Source of the DNA: Cunninghamia lanceolata | Lineage: Eukaryota > Streptophyta > Pinopsida > Cupressales > Cupressaceae | NCBI GenBank assembly: GCA_027924645.1 | Contig: BSBN01000254.1 | Coordinates: 16,748,501 to 16,812,500 of the forward strand | DNA: 64,000 bases | Direction: 5' to 3' | Position numbers and translations under genes: made by a program | The notes under the pieces: generated by a model | Database searches by the model: none | Told to the model about the DNA's origin: nothing | The model's input: the letters and a program-made list of their open reading frames with translations, nothing else | Part shown: piece after piece, positions 1 through 11,459 of the stretch | How positions within the stretch are numbered: the stretch's first letter is position 1 | How the letters are laid out: every line of letters starts with the position of its first letter

Positions 1-480
1 GGGTGATAATATAAAGGTAGGTGTTACTTTTTTTCTTAACTAGGCCATGCACATTAGCATTTTTTAAATTATTCTCTCAATTATAGAAAGCAAACTATAA
101 GGAATCTCAACATAATGTAAACTAATTTTGTCATATTTCCTCAAAATTTCTAATTTAATTTTTAAAACTAATTTATCTCATGTTTTAAATATTTTCTAAG
201 AAAGTTTTTCTTACATTTAATAATATTTTTTAATTACGCCAAGAGGCGTTCCTACATTATGGGAGCTTAAAGATTCTAGAATTTCTATGTAAACTTATAA
301 GATTCCAATCTAGAATCTTTATTTTATTTTTTTATTTTTTTCAAATTTTTTTCTCTCCAGTTTCTTTTCTAATTTTCTCCACCTTTCTATCCTTCATGGT
401 TTTTATTTTTTATTTTCTCCAATTTCTTTTTTGGTTTTTTTTTTTTTTTTTTTCTAATTTATTTTTTATTTATTAGGTCA
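1..480. other. AT-rich DNA, no gene seen
   Basis: The stretch is AT-rich with long T runs (about 300-470) and no coding-like translation. Near 238-250 there is a short palindromic motif with GCC and GGC halves, related to the GAGGCGTT motif that recurs in the inverted-repeat block that follows. I see no other recognisable element. Confidence 0.6.
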
Positions 481-1735
481 GAGGCGTTATACAGTCACAT
501 CGGGGTGGGGATGAGAGCACTCAATTTTTCTGCCTAAATTTATAAGAAAAAATTAAAATACGAAATAGGAAATAAAAAATGAAACTTACGAAAATTAAAG
601 AAAAAAAACCAAAAAGGAAATTAAAAAGTGTTGAAGGAGAAAAAGCTGGAACCAAAAAAAGAAATTGGAAAAATAAAAACTAAAAACTAAAAAAGAAATT
701 AGAAAAAAATAAAAATAAAAACCAAAAAAGAAATTGGAAATTGTTGGAAGGAGAAAAAGCTAGAGAAAATCATGAAAACTATGGAACAAAAAAAGAAATT
801 AAAAATTTTTAAAAATAAAAACCCCGAAAAAAATTGGAAACCAAAAAAAGTGAGAAAATCAAAATATCCCTTGGCATACTTTAGATATATTTATTAAAAT
901 ATAAATATACTAGTTATGCTGAGAGGCGTTATACAATCATAGCCGGGTGGGGATGAGAGCACTCATTTTTTCTACCTAAATTTATAGGAAAAAAAAATAA
1001 AATAGTAAAAAAGAAATAAAAAATAAAAATTAAGAAAATCAAAGCGAAAAAACTAAAAAAAAATTAAATACCATTGAAGGAGAAAAAGCTAAATTGCAAA
1101 AACTATGGAACCAAAAAAGAAATAGGAAAAAAAAAAATTAAAAAAGAAATTGGAAAAAATAAAAAATAAAAAAGAAAATGGAAAAATTAAAAAATAAAAC
1201 CCGAAAAAGAAATTGTAAGAGAAAATCAAAGAAACTATGGAAAAAAGATATACCTCAACGTATTTTAGATATATTTTTTAAATATAACTAGTATATTTAT
1301 ATTTAAAAATATATATCTAAAATACGTGAAGATATATCTTTTTTCCATCGTTTCTTTGATTTTATCTTGCAATTTCTTTTTTGGTTTTTAGTTTTAAATT
1401 TTTCCAATTTTTTTTTTGGTTCCATAATTTTCGTGATTTTCTCCATCTTTTTCTCCTTCCAACAATTTCCAATTTCTTTTTTGGTTTTTAGTTTTTATTT
1501 TTTCCAATTTTTTTTTTTTTCAATTTCTTTTTTGGTTCCATAGTTTTTGTGATATAACTTTTTCTCCTTCTAACGGTTTTTAATTTCTTTTATAGTTTTT
1601 TTTGTTTGATTTTCTTAAGTTTTATTTTTTATTTCCTTTTTGGTATTATAATTTTTTTTCTTATAAATTTAGGCAGAAAAAATGAGTGCTCTCATCCCCA
1701 CCCCATTGTAACTTATAACGCCTCTCGACGTAATT
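481..1735. repeat. Large inverted repeat with polypurine and polypyrimidine arms (fold-back-like)
   Basis: A motif of about 43 bp that starts GAGGCGTTATACA and ends GATGAGAGCACTCA occurs at 481-523 and 923-965 on the plus strand and inverted at 1683-1724. Between them the left side (about 540-1260) is A/G-rich, with repeated AAAAAAGAAATTGGAAA blocks. The right side (about 1320-1680) is the complementary T/C-rich version. The centre is near 1290, where about 45 bp on each side pair almost perfectly around ACTAGTATATT. The layout (923-1288 against about 1297-1728) looks like a fold-back or MITE-like element with an extra left copy at 481-900. No transposase is present. Family assignment is not possible from sequence alone. 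Confidence 0.75.
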
Positions 1736-2720
1736 AATTCACCCAAAAAATGATGTCTTTTTTCATAGTTACTTTGATTTTCTCATTTTTTTTTGGTTTG
1801 GAATTTTTTTTTTGGTTTTTATTTTCAAAAATTTTTAATTTTTTTTTTGGTTCCATAGTTTTTGTGATTTTCTCCATATTTTTCTCCTTCCAATTGTTTC
1901 CAATTTCTTTTTTAGTTTTTATTTTTTTATTTTTTCCAATTTCTTTTTTAGTTTTAAGTTTTTATTTTTTCCAATTTCTTTTTTGGTTCAAGCTTTTTCT
2001 TCTTCAACATTTTTTAATATTAAAAAAGTATATTGTGGAGGATATCTTTTTTTCCAGTCTCTTTGATTTTCTCACTTTTTTTTTGTCTTTTGTTTTTATT
2101 TTTTAATATTTTTAATATTTTTTTTGTTTTTATTTTTTATTTTTTCCAATTTCTTTTTATTGTTCCAAGTTTTTTGTGATTTTCTCCACCTTTCTATCTT
2201 TCATGTTTTTTATCTTTTATTTTCTTCAATTTCTTTTTTGGTTTGTATTTTTTATTTTTTCTAATTTTTTTTTATTTTTACTTTTTATTTTCTCCAATTT
2301 CTTTTTGGTTTTTAATATTTCCAATTTATTTTTTTGGTTTTTATTTAATTTTTTTATTTTTCCAAATTCTTTTTTTGTTCCATTTTTTTTGTGATTTTCT
2401 CCACCTTTCTATCCTTCATGGTTTTTATTTTTTATTTTCTCCAATTTCTTTTTTGGTTTTTCTTTTTTATTTTTTCTAATTTCTTTTTTGTTTTTTATTT
2501 TTATTTTTTATTTTTTATTCTTTTCTATATATTTATTATTTTTATATTTATATTAAAAAATATATCTAAAGTATGCTGAGAGATATACTTCCGAGGCAAC
2601 TATTTCTACCTATGTGTGATAAATTAGCTAAATAAATAGGTGCCTCCAGAAGGATATCTCTCAATGTACTTTAGATATATTTTTTTAATATAGCTATACT
2701 AGTAAGTAATATATCTTAAT
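1736..2720. repeat. Pyrimidine-rich repeat block continuing the inverted-repeat cluster
   Basis: This block is made of degenerate copies of a T-rich unit of roughly 25-30 bp containing TTTCCAATTTCTTTTTTGG, the complement of the purine units at 540-1260. Near 2553-2590 and 2655-2715 are further copies of the ATATATCTAAAGTATGCTGAGA-like segment that also occurs near 870-925, which suggests several partial fold-back copies inserted together. Phe-rich open frames here are composition artefacts. Confidence 0.65.
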
Positions 2721-2847
2721 AATACATAACTTGAGCTACAAATAAAACCATTTCATAATTTTTTAAAAATAAACTATTAACACTAACATCTAGAGGGCAC
2801 ACATTTTTTTGTAATTTTTGTTTCAAATTTTTTTTATTATTATATTT

Positions 2848-2984
2848 TTAAATGAGAACAACTACCAATATAGACAAAGATTCCCCATAACTATTATTTT
2901 CATATATGCCCAATCTTTAAATGAGAACAACTAGTTATATAGACAAATATTCACCATAACTATTATTTTCATATATGCCCAATT
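2848..2984 (+). repeat. Two tandem copies of a 69-bp unit
   Basis: AATGAGAACAACTA occurs at 2851 and again at 2920. The rest of the unit, with ATATAGACAAA and CATAACTATTATTTTCATAT, is repeated in the same order, giving a period of 69 bp and two copies. No coding content. Confidence 0.8.
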
Positions 2985-3166
2985 TTTTTGTTTTGTTGAA
3001 AGAACAACATCAATATGAAGGGTGATCTTATTTTAAAATCTATATTGTTTGGAAATCTTACTTTAAGGGATACATTCATGCAAAATTCCATGTAATGATG
3101 ACTTCGTTAATCACAAAAAAAGGTAATCCAAATCAACGGTTTGTGTCTAATAAAATTCCTCCATAT

Positions 3167-3226
3167 ATGTACAAGCTGAGAATATCATGTACAAGCTGAG
3201 AGTCTCATGTACGAGCTGAGAATTTC
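3167..3226 (+). repeat. Three tandem copies of a 20-bp unit
   Basis: Units at 3167-3186, 3187-3206 and 3207-3226 share ATGTACAAGCTGAGA followed by a variable end. The third carries one A-to-G change. A short minisatellite with no gene nearby. Confidence 0.85.
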
Positions 3227-4139
3227 ATCTATAATGAACTTAATGTATTTTTCCTTGTGTCCCAAAATTGAGGTTTACTATTATACACGAGTTGTTAAAT
3301 CAATGTATGACCCACAAGTGAGACACCCATTTATACTTCCACCCACCATCTTGCATTGAGTGTGGATACTTTAATATGGTGGAAGTAGAATAAAACAAGT
3401 GCAAGACTCAATCCATGCACTGGGTAGCTAGTGTGAGGAAGCTTGGTACTACATGTACAATATGTTGGGGATTTTAAACCCAATCTTAATCATCATCACA
3501 ATCAAATATCTTTGCATACATGGAGTAATATGGACATTCTAGATCTAAAAGGGTTATTAAATGACTTAACAAAGCTAAGTTAGCATAATCTTTTCTCATG
3601 TTTGCTAGCTAATTTCCTTGTCTATTGAACCTTTACTTGAAGTTTTCCTTTCTAACCACTTTCCAATAAAATTTTGCATTAAATGAAGATTTTCTAATCC
3701 CAAAGCCAAGAAAACATAGTTCTTTTTAAATAGGCCTTTGTTGATTCATTATCCAACCCTTACCTACATCTGACATGTCTAGAATTTGGAACCACATCTC
3801 CATCATTAGACTAGATAAATCGAGTGATGCAACAATACACTTAATCATATATCCTAGTTTATTCATATTTATTGGCACTGACTAGCATGTTTTTTCAATA
3901 GCTTGTATGGGGCCACCACCTCAGAGCTCCACTACACCACCACCTAGATGGAAGAGAAATCATTTGCTCTCTCTTCACAACTACATGTTGCTAATATCTA
4001 CTAATAAAAGCATTTTTTTGATAATCACTCTACTAAGAGAACATCAACCTAAGCCTCCCTTCACTAGTTTAAAATTAGGGACCTAATTTATGAGGAATTA
4101 GTTGTCTTTGAGAACCCATTAAAATTTCTAGATAATTAA
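3227..4139. other. No recognisable feature
   Basis: About 0.9 kb of AT-rich sequence without a long open frame or a translation I recognise. It may be old transposon debris ahead of the LINE fragment that starts near 4140. Confidence 0.5.
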
Positions 4140-4617
4140 GTGTATCAAAAAAGGAAAACAACTCTTAACTGAGCTTCATGTCTTTACTCAAGATTTCATG
4201 TGTCATTATGACAAATATTTGAATGCTCAGGACTCTACTCCTAACTAATTTGATGTCCTTCAATAGTGCATCAATGTGGTTATGTACTAGGTCACCTCTT
4301 CCTAAGTATTCAATTTGAGTAGCTTCTTACCTTGGAAAATTTGTGAGCCAATGTTCTTTATGGCTAATGGTAAAGCCCCAAGATGTGATGGATTTCCATA
4401 TGAATTATACAAAGCCTGATGGGATATGGTTGACAATGATTTGTATAGAGTCTACCTAGAATATTATAATTCAAATTCCTTAGGTAATATTATCTATAAA
4501 GGTAATATAACATTCATAGCTAAGGCTAGAGATTCAAAGGATATCTACAATTGGCAAATGGTCATGTTGCTCAATGTTTCCTACAAGATTATTAACAAGG
4601 GTCTTTCCCTCAAGTTG
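4140..4617 (+). pseudogene. LINE (L1-type) reverse-transcriptase fragment, 5' part
   Basis: Translation gives a degraded match to the RT region of the larger LINE at 10430-10910 in this window: MANGKAPRCDGFPYELYKA near 4350-4420 against MADDKAPRIDGFPYEFYKA, then LYRVYLEYYNSNSLG and LLNVSYKII. The DGFPYE block is the N-terminal RT motif of plant L1 elements. Stops and small shifts break the frame, with a TGA after KA near 4420. The match starts near 4140 and ends abruptly at 4617, where a probable solo LTR begins; homology resumes at 5415. This is a second, independent and older LINE copy of the same or a closely related family. Confidence 0.8.
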
Positions 4618-5414
4618 TGATGCAAGAACATCCGAAGGTTTAACAGAAATCTTGCATCACCCAAAAATATTTCCTTTTATGTGTTTGTTTGTTTGTAAAT
4701 TTTTAGTAGTATTCTAGACATTAGTTAGTCAGCACAAATCCTACTCCATTTTGTTGCACTTACACATTTCATCATGTAGTTAGAAAGACATGATCTACTT
4801 GAAATTGATAATGTTATATCCAACTTTTAAGATATTTCAATCACAAGAATATCCCATTTTTCTATTTAAGGTTTGTGACACCTTTCTAAGACAAGTGGAG
4901 AAAAGGAATACATTTCTAGGTTCACTAGGCCTAGGGAGATTATGGTATGAACTATATTGAGTTTCATTGATCCATCATCACCACACTCATTCTAGAAGTT
5001 TCTTCCTACACATTCAAGGCCAAGTACACATTTTACAAGACTTCAATCTTTACAACACCATGCAACTAACTAAGATCATTCCTAAGGCTAGGAAATGCTA
5101 TATAAACATCACTCACAATAATTTAAAAGTAGTTAAGCTGGATATTCAAGATGGGGGTCAATTTTGGGCATTGTATTACAATATTTGTCAAATTCTATAA
5201 TTTGTAATTGAATAGATGAGGCCTAGCATGTTGTAAGCCCATTACAATAGAGACTGATGATATAATTTTGATGGTTGATTATCTATTTATTGAATCAAGT
5301 TGATTGTCATGCGAATATTTTTGTTTCGAGTATCATTGTTCATAGAATATGTGTATGTTTTAAGGCTACATGGTTGGACAATCATTATTAGACCCACCAT
5401 CCATGATTGCATCA
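4618..5414. mobile_element. Probable solo LTR inserted in the LINE fragment
   Basis: A 797-bp block interrupts LINE homology exactly. It begins TGATGCAA and ends TTGCATCA (a perfect 8-bp terminal inverted repeat with TG...CA ends). It is flanked by AGTTG at 4613-4617 and GGTTG at 5415-5419, a 5-bp target-site duplication with one mismatch. No internal coding region is present, as expected after LTR-LTR recombination. The LINE reading of the larger copy (LLLKL then LLPLIV) continues across the junction, so the empty site can be inferred. The parent family is unknown. Confidence 0.72.
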
Positions 5415-5705
5415 GGTTGAGTCATCTTCTTCCCTTGATTGTTCAATCATAGAAAACTAGATTCATCGAGTTCAAGTATATTCTAGTGACAATTTCATTA
5501 ATGTATTGGAAGGAATGCAAATAGACATTATCAACAAGTCATCTTTGTCAAAATTTACATTGTAAAAGCTTATTGCCACATTGAGTGGCCTTTCATCCTT
5601 GTTATGCTACAAGCTTCAAGATTTGGTCCCAAAGTCCTACACTCTATATTTAAATAATTTTTGTTGATGCTTCTACCTAAACCATTATCAATGAACATCA
5701 ACCTG
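5415..5705 (+). pseudogene. LINE reverse-transcriptase fragment, 3' part
   Basis: Homology to the larger LINE resumes with LLPLIV, then VKIYIVKAYCHIEWPFILVM against LKIDFAKAYDRIEWHFILVM, and continues past ALGFGP-like and LHSI blocks to about 5705. The catalytic FAKAYDRIEW block of RT motif A is altered: its aspartates read Y and H here, so this copy is dead. The piece ends where copia-like sequence begins, so the fragment is truncated at the 3' side. Confidence 0.78.
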
Positions 5706-5789
5706 GATGATACAGTAGAATTGATTCATACTTTCTTAGCAATCACTTTAGCAAAAGTGATAGTGAGCCCACACATTAAATCAAAGAAA

Positions 5790-6748
5790 TTCATGTTAAG
5801 ATTTTAATTATTGTTCTATATTTAGATGATTTAATTTTCATAGGAAACTATAACATTTTCATTGCTAATTTCAAAGAAGTAATGAAAAATAATTTGAGAT
5901 GACATACTTAGGTCTGCTAAAATATTTACTTGATATTAAGGTACAACAAATGAGTCATGTCATCTTAATTTCTCAAACTAATTATGCCACATAGATCTTG
6001 AAGAGATTCAAAATGTTAAACAACAAGCCTACCCCAATACCAATAGGTATAGGTTTGAAATTGAGTAAGGAAGATAGCAGCAATGAAGTGAACCCAACCT
6101 TATACAAGAGAATGGTTGGAAGCCTAATGTATTTGATAGCTACTAGGTCTGATATAATGTACATGGAAAGTCTGATTTCTCGATTCATGGAGACACCTAA
6201 TGGTACAGACTAGTAAGTAGGAAAGATAATCTTGAGATATGTCAATGGCAACAAGGGCTATGGTATTTTATATAATACATCCAGTGAGTTTGAGCTAATT
6301 GGTTATATTGATACTGATGGGTAGGTAGTGTAGATGATAGGAAGAGCACATCAAGATATGTGTTCCACATGGGTAAAGAGCCATTTCATGGGCATCCAAG
6401 AAGCAACCCATTGTTTCTCTACACAATAGAAGATAAATATATAGCAGCAAATGTAGTTGCATGTAAGGATATTTGGCTAAAAAATCCTAGCAAAACTGAA
6501 TGAGGAGCACAAAGATGGTACAACCATATATTATGACAATATATCCTCAATAGCTTTGATAAAGAGCTAAATCTTCTATGGATAAAGTAAGCATATTGAG
6601 ATCTTGTTATCATTTTATAAGGAACTAGTAGAGCATGGGGAGATTGAACTTCATTTTTGTAGATCTAAGAAACAAATCACTAATATTTTTATTAAGACAC
6701 TATCACAAGAGTGTTTTAAATGCTTAAGAAAATTTTTGGGCATCATAG
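5790..6748 (+). pseudogene. Ty1/copia RT-RNase H fragment
   Basis: Translation shows the copia RT core VLYLDDLIFIGN at about 5815-5850 (family motif YVDDLI, with the DD pair kept), then LKRFKMLNNKP, LSKEDSSNEVNPTLYKRMVG and SLMYLIATRSDIMY at 5998-6190. Downstream comes the copia RNase H region, ending IFIKTLSQECFKCLRKFLGI near 6745. Frameshifts and stops are spread throughout, for example in the RNase H region where the DDRKSTSG block should be. The gag, protease and integrase parts and both LTRs are missing. It is an old 3'-end remnant joined directly to LINE debris. Confidence 0.82.
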
Positions 6749-6750
6749 AC

Positions 6751-7000
6751 AACTCCTAAAATCAACTTTAGAAAAACATCTCTGGAAAGACAACTCTACA
6801 AATCAACTCTAGAAATCATCTCTAGAAACTAGCTCTAGAAATTAGTTCTAGAAATGAAATCCAAATAGACAACTCTAAAAAGATATCTCTAGAAAGACAA
6901 CTCTAGAAACTATCTCTATAAATCCATCTCTAAAAATCAACTTTGGAAACTAGTTCTAAAAATCTAACTCCAAAAAGTTTCCTTATAAATAGCTCTAGAA
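6751..7000 (+). repeat. Degenerate tandem array of CTCTAGAAA units
   Basis: Some fifteen to twenty short units of about 12-15 bp built on CTCTAGAAA, CTCTAAAAA or CTTTGGAAA follow one another (for example 6808, 6820, 6832, 6888, 6901). It begins immediately after the copia stop region. The same CTCTAGAAAGTAGAGG core reappears in the two LINE 5' monomers at 7722 and 7909, which hints at shared origin or convergence. Confidence 0.7.
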
Positions 7001-7681
7001 GTCAGCAGTCAACTTTGAAGAACACCAGACTAGCTCAAGAAGGCTATTTTTAAATATCATCCGCTTCAACAGTCAAAGGTCAATTTTGGCCAATAAAATA
7101 GGATAAATATTTAGAACTTTTTATTATGAATGAGGTATAAAATTGCTATTGGCTATTTGACCATTAAAGTGGATGATATTTAAGTAGAGTGGCTCAAGAA
7201 ATCACTAAGCAACTACAGAGATAACTCTAGAGATACAAAATGATCATATATGCAGGATAAAAGTCTCAAGATTAATGTTGGAAAATTTAATTTTGATGAA
7301 ATCTCAGAGATTTAACTCATTCCCATCATAAATATTTCTTTTGAGATCTATTTTTCTATCACCTTGTCCAAAATAGTTAATGTTAGTTGGCTGATCATAT
7401 TTCATTTATGTTGATAGTTACAATTAAGTCTTGGAGTGAACAAGAAAATTGGGAAAAAGGTAGAATAGATAAAAGGAAATAATAGAATCATAGAATTTAG
7501 TAGAGAGTGTAGACTGAAGACAAATCCAGAAAAGGGCTTTTGTAGATCAACTCTAATAGAAAGTATATTGTAGGCAACTTTGGAAGGAAAGTGCAAAACA
7601 AACAACTATGGAAAGAGAAGGGACATAGCAGTGCATAGAAGCTATGGAAAGGGAGGATAGAGGGGATATGTTGATAAAGGG
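7001..7681. other. Non-coding, possible LINE 5' region
   Basis: No gene-like translation. Purine-rich blocks near 7560-7680 (GGAAAGAGAAGGGA, GGAAAGGGAGGA) resemble parts of the LINE 5' monomers downstream and may be a more diverged monomer, but I cannot align them with confidence. Confidence 0.4.
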
Positions 7682-8028
7682 GGAATATAGCTGACAACTA
7701 AGGAAGGATTGTAGTAACTAGCTCTAGAAAGTAGAGGAACAATAGCAACTTGTCTAGCCAACTCCACAACGAGGAAAGGGAGAGTGATTTTCTTAGAAAA
7801 GGAAAACAAAGCAGTAACTCTCAAGTTTGTATTTTTAAAGATGTATCATTTCTAAAAGCATTGGCTTTGGGGAATATAGATGACAACTAAGGAAGGACTA
7901 CAGTAACTACCTCTAGAAAGTAGAGGGACAATAGCAACTTGTCTAGCTAACTCCAAAAAGAGGAAAGGGAGAGTGATTCTTTTTAGAAGAGGAATACAAA
8001 ACAGTGGCTATAGACTTTGTATTTTTAA
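7682..8028 (+). repeat. LINE 5' UTR: two tandem monomers of about 189 bp
   Basis: GGAATATAG starts at 7682 and again at 7871. Following blocks repeat in the same order: GACAACTAAGGAAGGA, CTCTAGAAAGTAGAGG, AATAGCAACTTGTCTAG, AGGAAAGGGAGAGTGATT and TTTGTATTTTTAAA. The second copy runs straight into the ORF1 start at 8029. Tandem 5' UTR monomers carrying promoter activity are known for some mammalian L1 families. Here the promoter role is inference. Confidence 0.7.
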
Positions 8029-9038
8029 ATGCCTCCTACCGGTCCTGACTCAGCAATTGTTGCTGGTGTTGGCAGTTTGATGGCTTTGCACAATGGCTCC
8101 TCCACCAACCAAGCATCCTCAGAAGTTTGGTTCGAAGGTCTTTCACAAGGTAAGCCCTTAGATTCTCCTGTTGATGTGATTTTTCCCATGCAACAATTTG
8201 GTTTTGCTTGTTTATGGTTAGAACAACATACTCTTATTGGTTACTTTGTTGGGAGAACTCTCCTAAATCTATGCACAAAGACTAGGTTCAAAAGGCTTGG
8301 GTCCCTCATGGGGTCCACCTTGATATGGTTCAGAATCTAACCAAAGGATTATTCCTTTTCCACTTTGCAGAAGTTAGCCATGTTCAAGCAGTCTTGAATC
8401 ATTGCCCATGGTATGTTTGGTCTTCCTTGCTTGTTTTCCAATAGTGGACCCATGATTTTGTGGTTTCTGATGATACCAAACTCTGGGTCCATGTGTGGAT
8501 TGAATTCCCTAGTTTTCCTTTGCCTTGCTTGTATTTCTTACATGATGTTTCTTCTTCACTAGGAAGAGTTATTTACATTGAACCAGATAGGTTCTTTCAA
8601 GCTCACCCTAAAAAATGTGCCTACGTCAAGGTGGATCTTTCAAAAGACCTCAAGGAATTCATTGATATTCAAATTGGTCCCCTTTGGCATACTTATAAAG
8701 TTACCTAATTTAATTTGCCAAACAGTTTCTACCACTATTTGTCAGTCGAGCATAAAATTAGGAATTGTCCTCTTGCTATGCCTCACACCCGGGCTCCACC
8801 CACGGAGGTAGCTCAGCCCTGTCCAATAGATACTATGTCCAAGGAGGCATTTTCCAAACCAATGGACACATGGGATACTATTGCCACTCGTAAACACAAG
8901 GCTAAGGCTCCTGTGGAGGCTCTCAAAGCTGTTGAACCAGCTAAGGATGTTTCAAAACCTTCTACGAAAATAGGGAAGGACAACTTCAAGGGTTCTAGTG
9001 TTCTACCATCACAGGAAAGGTCTTCGCCCAAGGCATGA
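8029..9038 (+). pseudogene. LINE ORF1 (DUF4283-like RNA-binding protein), broken
   Basis: The start ATG at 8029 follows the second monomer. The translation has a plant L1 ORF1 layout. A central domain reads HCPWYVWSS, then THDFVVSDDTKLWVHVWIEFPSFPLP (8390-8525), resembling the DUF4283 pattern of PW then VWVRLP. A zinc-knuckle region follows at about 8710-8770 (YFNLPNSFYHYLSVEHKIRN, then CPLA), where the CCHC cysteines of the first half are lost (FYHY instead of CxxC). The C-terminus is a low-complexity basic and proline tail ending at 9038. A frameshift near 8280 and a stop near 8453 break it. Such proteins coat LINE RNA. This copy is inactive. Confidence 0.72.
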
Positions 9039-9238
9039 CCAAGCTCAAATACATCTCTGTCACCTCATAGGTGGTCTCATAGCTGAGAACTTCTTGAGGA
9101 GGGTGAAATTATTTAGGAGGGTAAAAAGTAGCAAACTCTTCCTATTCAATTTGGATCAAACCCCACAGAATTCCTGCAGAATCATTTTTCTTCCTTTGAA
9201 AATCTTGATTCTGGGGAAATGGTGGATGATTTACGATG

Positions 9239-10303
9239 AAATTTCTCTCTTCGAATGTCTAAGGTCTAACTGACCTCGCTAGGAAGTACTTTGTTAGAGC
9301 TACTATCCAGCACTATGCTATAATTGATGTTCTATGTCTGCAAGAGAGTAATGTTACAAGATTTCTATTGTCTTTAGCTTGCCATTCCATTTGGCTAGCC
9401 AGCAAATTATTTTGCACTGCTCATGAGGCAGGAAAAGGTGGCGTTGCTACCCTTTTGTCCCATCGGTGGCATGATTCAGTGGTGGCCCATGGGATGGACC
9501 CCACCAACCATTTAGTTTGGACACTTCTCAATATTGACATTCATTCCTTTAGGATAATTAATGTTTATGCATCAAATAATGCAGCAAAAAGATATGCTCT
9601 CTAGCAGGGGATCGCAGATGATTTGTTGGTTTCCACCTGGCTTATTTGTGGTGATTTTAATATGGTTGAGATATCATATGATAAAGATGGCATTCTAACA
9701 TTTTGGTAGCTAGTTGGCGAGAGAGAGGCGTGGTTCTGTATGCACAATAAATTGGTCTTCTTTGATCCTAATACTGGTCACTGTTAATCCCATCCTTTCT
9801 GGCATACTTGGTATAATTTTTGAGCTAGGTCTGATAGGATTTTTAAACTCCTTGATCATGCCATGATCTCAGCCCAATCTTTCTTTTCTTTTTCCATGTC
9901 AGACACTCTCCCAGTAACACCATTAGTGGATGTGACATTATCATACCACTTTCCAATTTAGTTTTCTATTGAATGGTAAGTCACATAGCCACGTGCCAGT
10001 AAGTCTTAGTTTTTCCTTAACACCCCTTTGCTATCTCACCAATCCACCCTGGCACACATTGCAACTATATGGAATTTAGAATGTCGACCAATGCATTCTA
10101 CTAGCTAGATACAGTGGTGGAATGATGTCATCACCCACACTGTGAGGTTTCTTCACATTTATGGTTGTCAGCTAGCAAATTTCAAAAGATGATCTTATGA
10201 GGCTACAACTACTACTTTGAAAATGGCCACTACGGCATTGACAACCGACTCATTTTCTCCCTCTCTATAAATCAATGTTGCCAATTTAAGGCATCATAAG
10301 CAA
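9239..10303 (+). pseudogene. LINE ORF2, apurinic/apyrimidinic endonuclease domain
   Basis: This segment has the EN domain of an L1-type ORF2, which nicks target DNA for target-primed reverse transcription. Visible motifs in order: SSNV (stop) GL at 9248, DVLCLQES at about 9330 (catalytic Glu of LQE), GKGGVATLLS at 9436, IINVYASNN at 9558, STWLICGDFNMVE at 9633 (GDFN), and LDHAMIS at 9852. Near 9940 an SYHFPI block stands where SDHxP is expected, so the catalytic Asp-His pair is altered. The region 9960-10303 links EN to RT and is degraded. Several TAG/TGA stops interrupt it (for example 9708 and 9786). Confidence 0.8.
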
Positions 10304-11207
10304 ATGGCTGATAATCATGCAGCTAGAGGAGCACAACTCAAAGCAAGGATGTACTGGCTAAAAATAGGTGACCATATTTCCAAGGAATTCTTTCTATCTC
10401 TTCAAGCCAGACATTCCTCGCATGGTATTAAGAAAATCAAGGAGGATAATATTGTTCTTTTAGAACTACCTGACATTCTCCAGGAATTTGTGAGGTATTA
10501 TGAAAAAGTTTTCACAGCTCAAGAGTACACTTCTGAGTGATAAATTGCATTACAAGATTTTCTTACAGTGGTTCCAAAAAAACTTTCTTCAGCCCAAACA
10601 CACTTATGTGATCAGTTACTAACCATTGAAGACCTAAAGGAAGTAGTCTATTCTATGGCTGATGATAAAGCTCCAAGAATTGATGGCTTTCCCTATGAAT
10701 TTTACAAAGCCCTTTGGGACTACTTAGGAAAGGATTTGCACAATGTTTACCTTGAAGCTTTTCATTCCAACACTTTAGGCAAACTTATTAATCAAGGGAA
10801 TATAAAGTTCATACCTAAAGCTGGAGATCCTGAAGACATTTGTAATTGGCGACCCATTACGCTCCTTAATGTTTCCTATAAGATCATTACCAAAGCCCTT
10901 TTGTTGAAGCTCTACAATCTGCTGCCATTGATTGTCCACCCTGAGCAAACTGAATTTATTAAATCCAGGTATATCTTAGACAATATCATTTTAGTCTAGG
11001 AAGGAATGGAATGGGCCAAAAAATCTGATCACAAAGCTATTTTCCTCAAAATTGATTTTGCTAAGGCCTATGATCGCATTGAATGGCATTTTATTCTTGT
11101 AATGCTTGCAGCATTAGGGTTTGGTCCATCCTTCATCCACTCTATCAAAATGCTCTTCTTAGGTGCTTCTGCCTATATCACTATCAGTGGTCAACAATTC
11201 TCATTCC
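10304..11207 (+). pseudogene. LINE ORF2, N-terminal half of reverse transcriptase
   Basis: Two open stretches carry the RT start. ARMYWLKIGDHISKEFF (about 10340) is the typical WLKxGDxNSKFFH block. It is followed by APRIDGFPYEFYKALWD (10672), FIPKAGDPEDICNWRPITLL (10810), FIKSRYILDNI and the motif-A block FLKIDFAKAYDRIEWHF (11042), where the catalytic Asp is present. The frame then ends at ISGQQFSF because a gypsy LTR begins at 11208 after the ATTCC target site (11203-11207). The LINE resumes at 42905. The stops at 10538 and 10997 (TAG) are internal. Confidence 0.88.
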
Positions 11208-11459
11208 TATTCTGATGTTCACAACATGCCCCATTTTACCTCTAGGCAAACTGAGGACCCCTGTCATGGCTGTTGCTTTTGGTTTGTGTGTGGTGGTGCT
11301 TGGCGGTAAAGGGAAAAGGAGGTAAGTTTTACAAATCATGATTGAAATTTGAAAATATCTAATAGTAGGTACAGTCTGGAAGTATTGATGAATTCTTTGT
11401 GGAAAATGAGTAAGGGTTGTTTTTTGAACCAGCATGAAATTCCCAGTATTTTGAGAGAT

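Noticed and set aside
1750..2579. Several long Phe-rich open frames
   Set aside because: They come from T-rich simple sequence, have no start context or known domain, and overlap in different frames.
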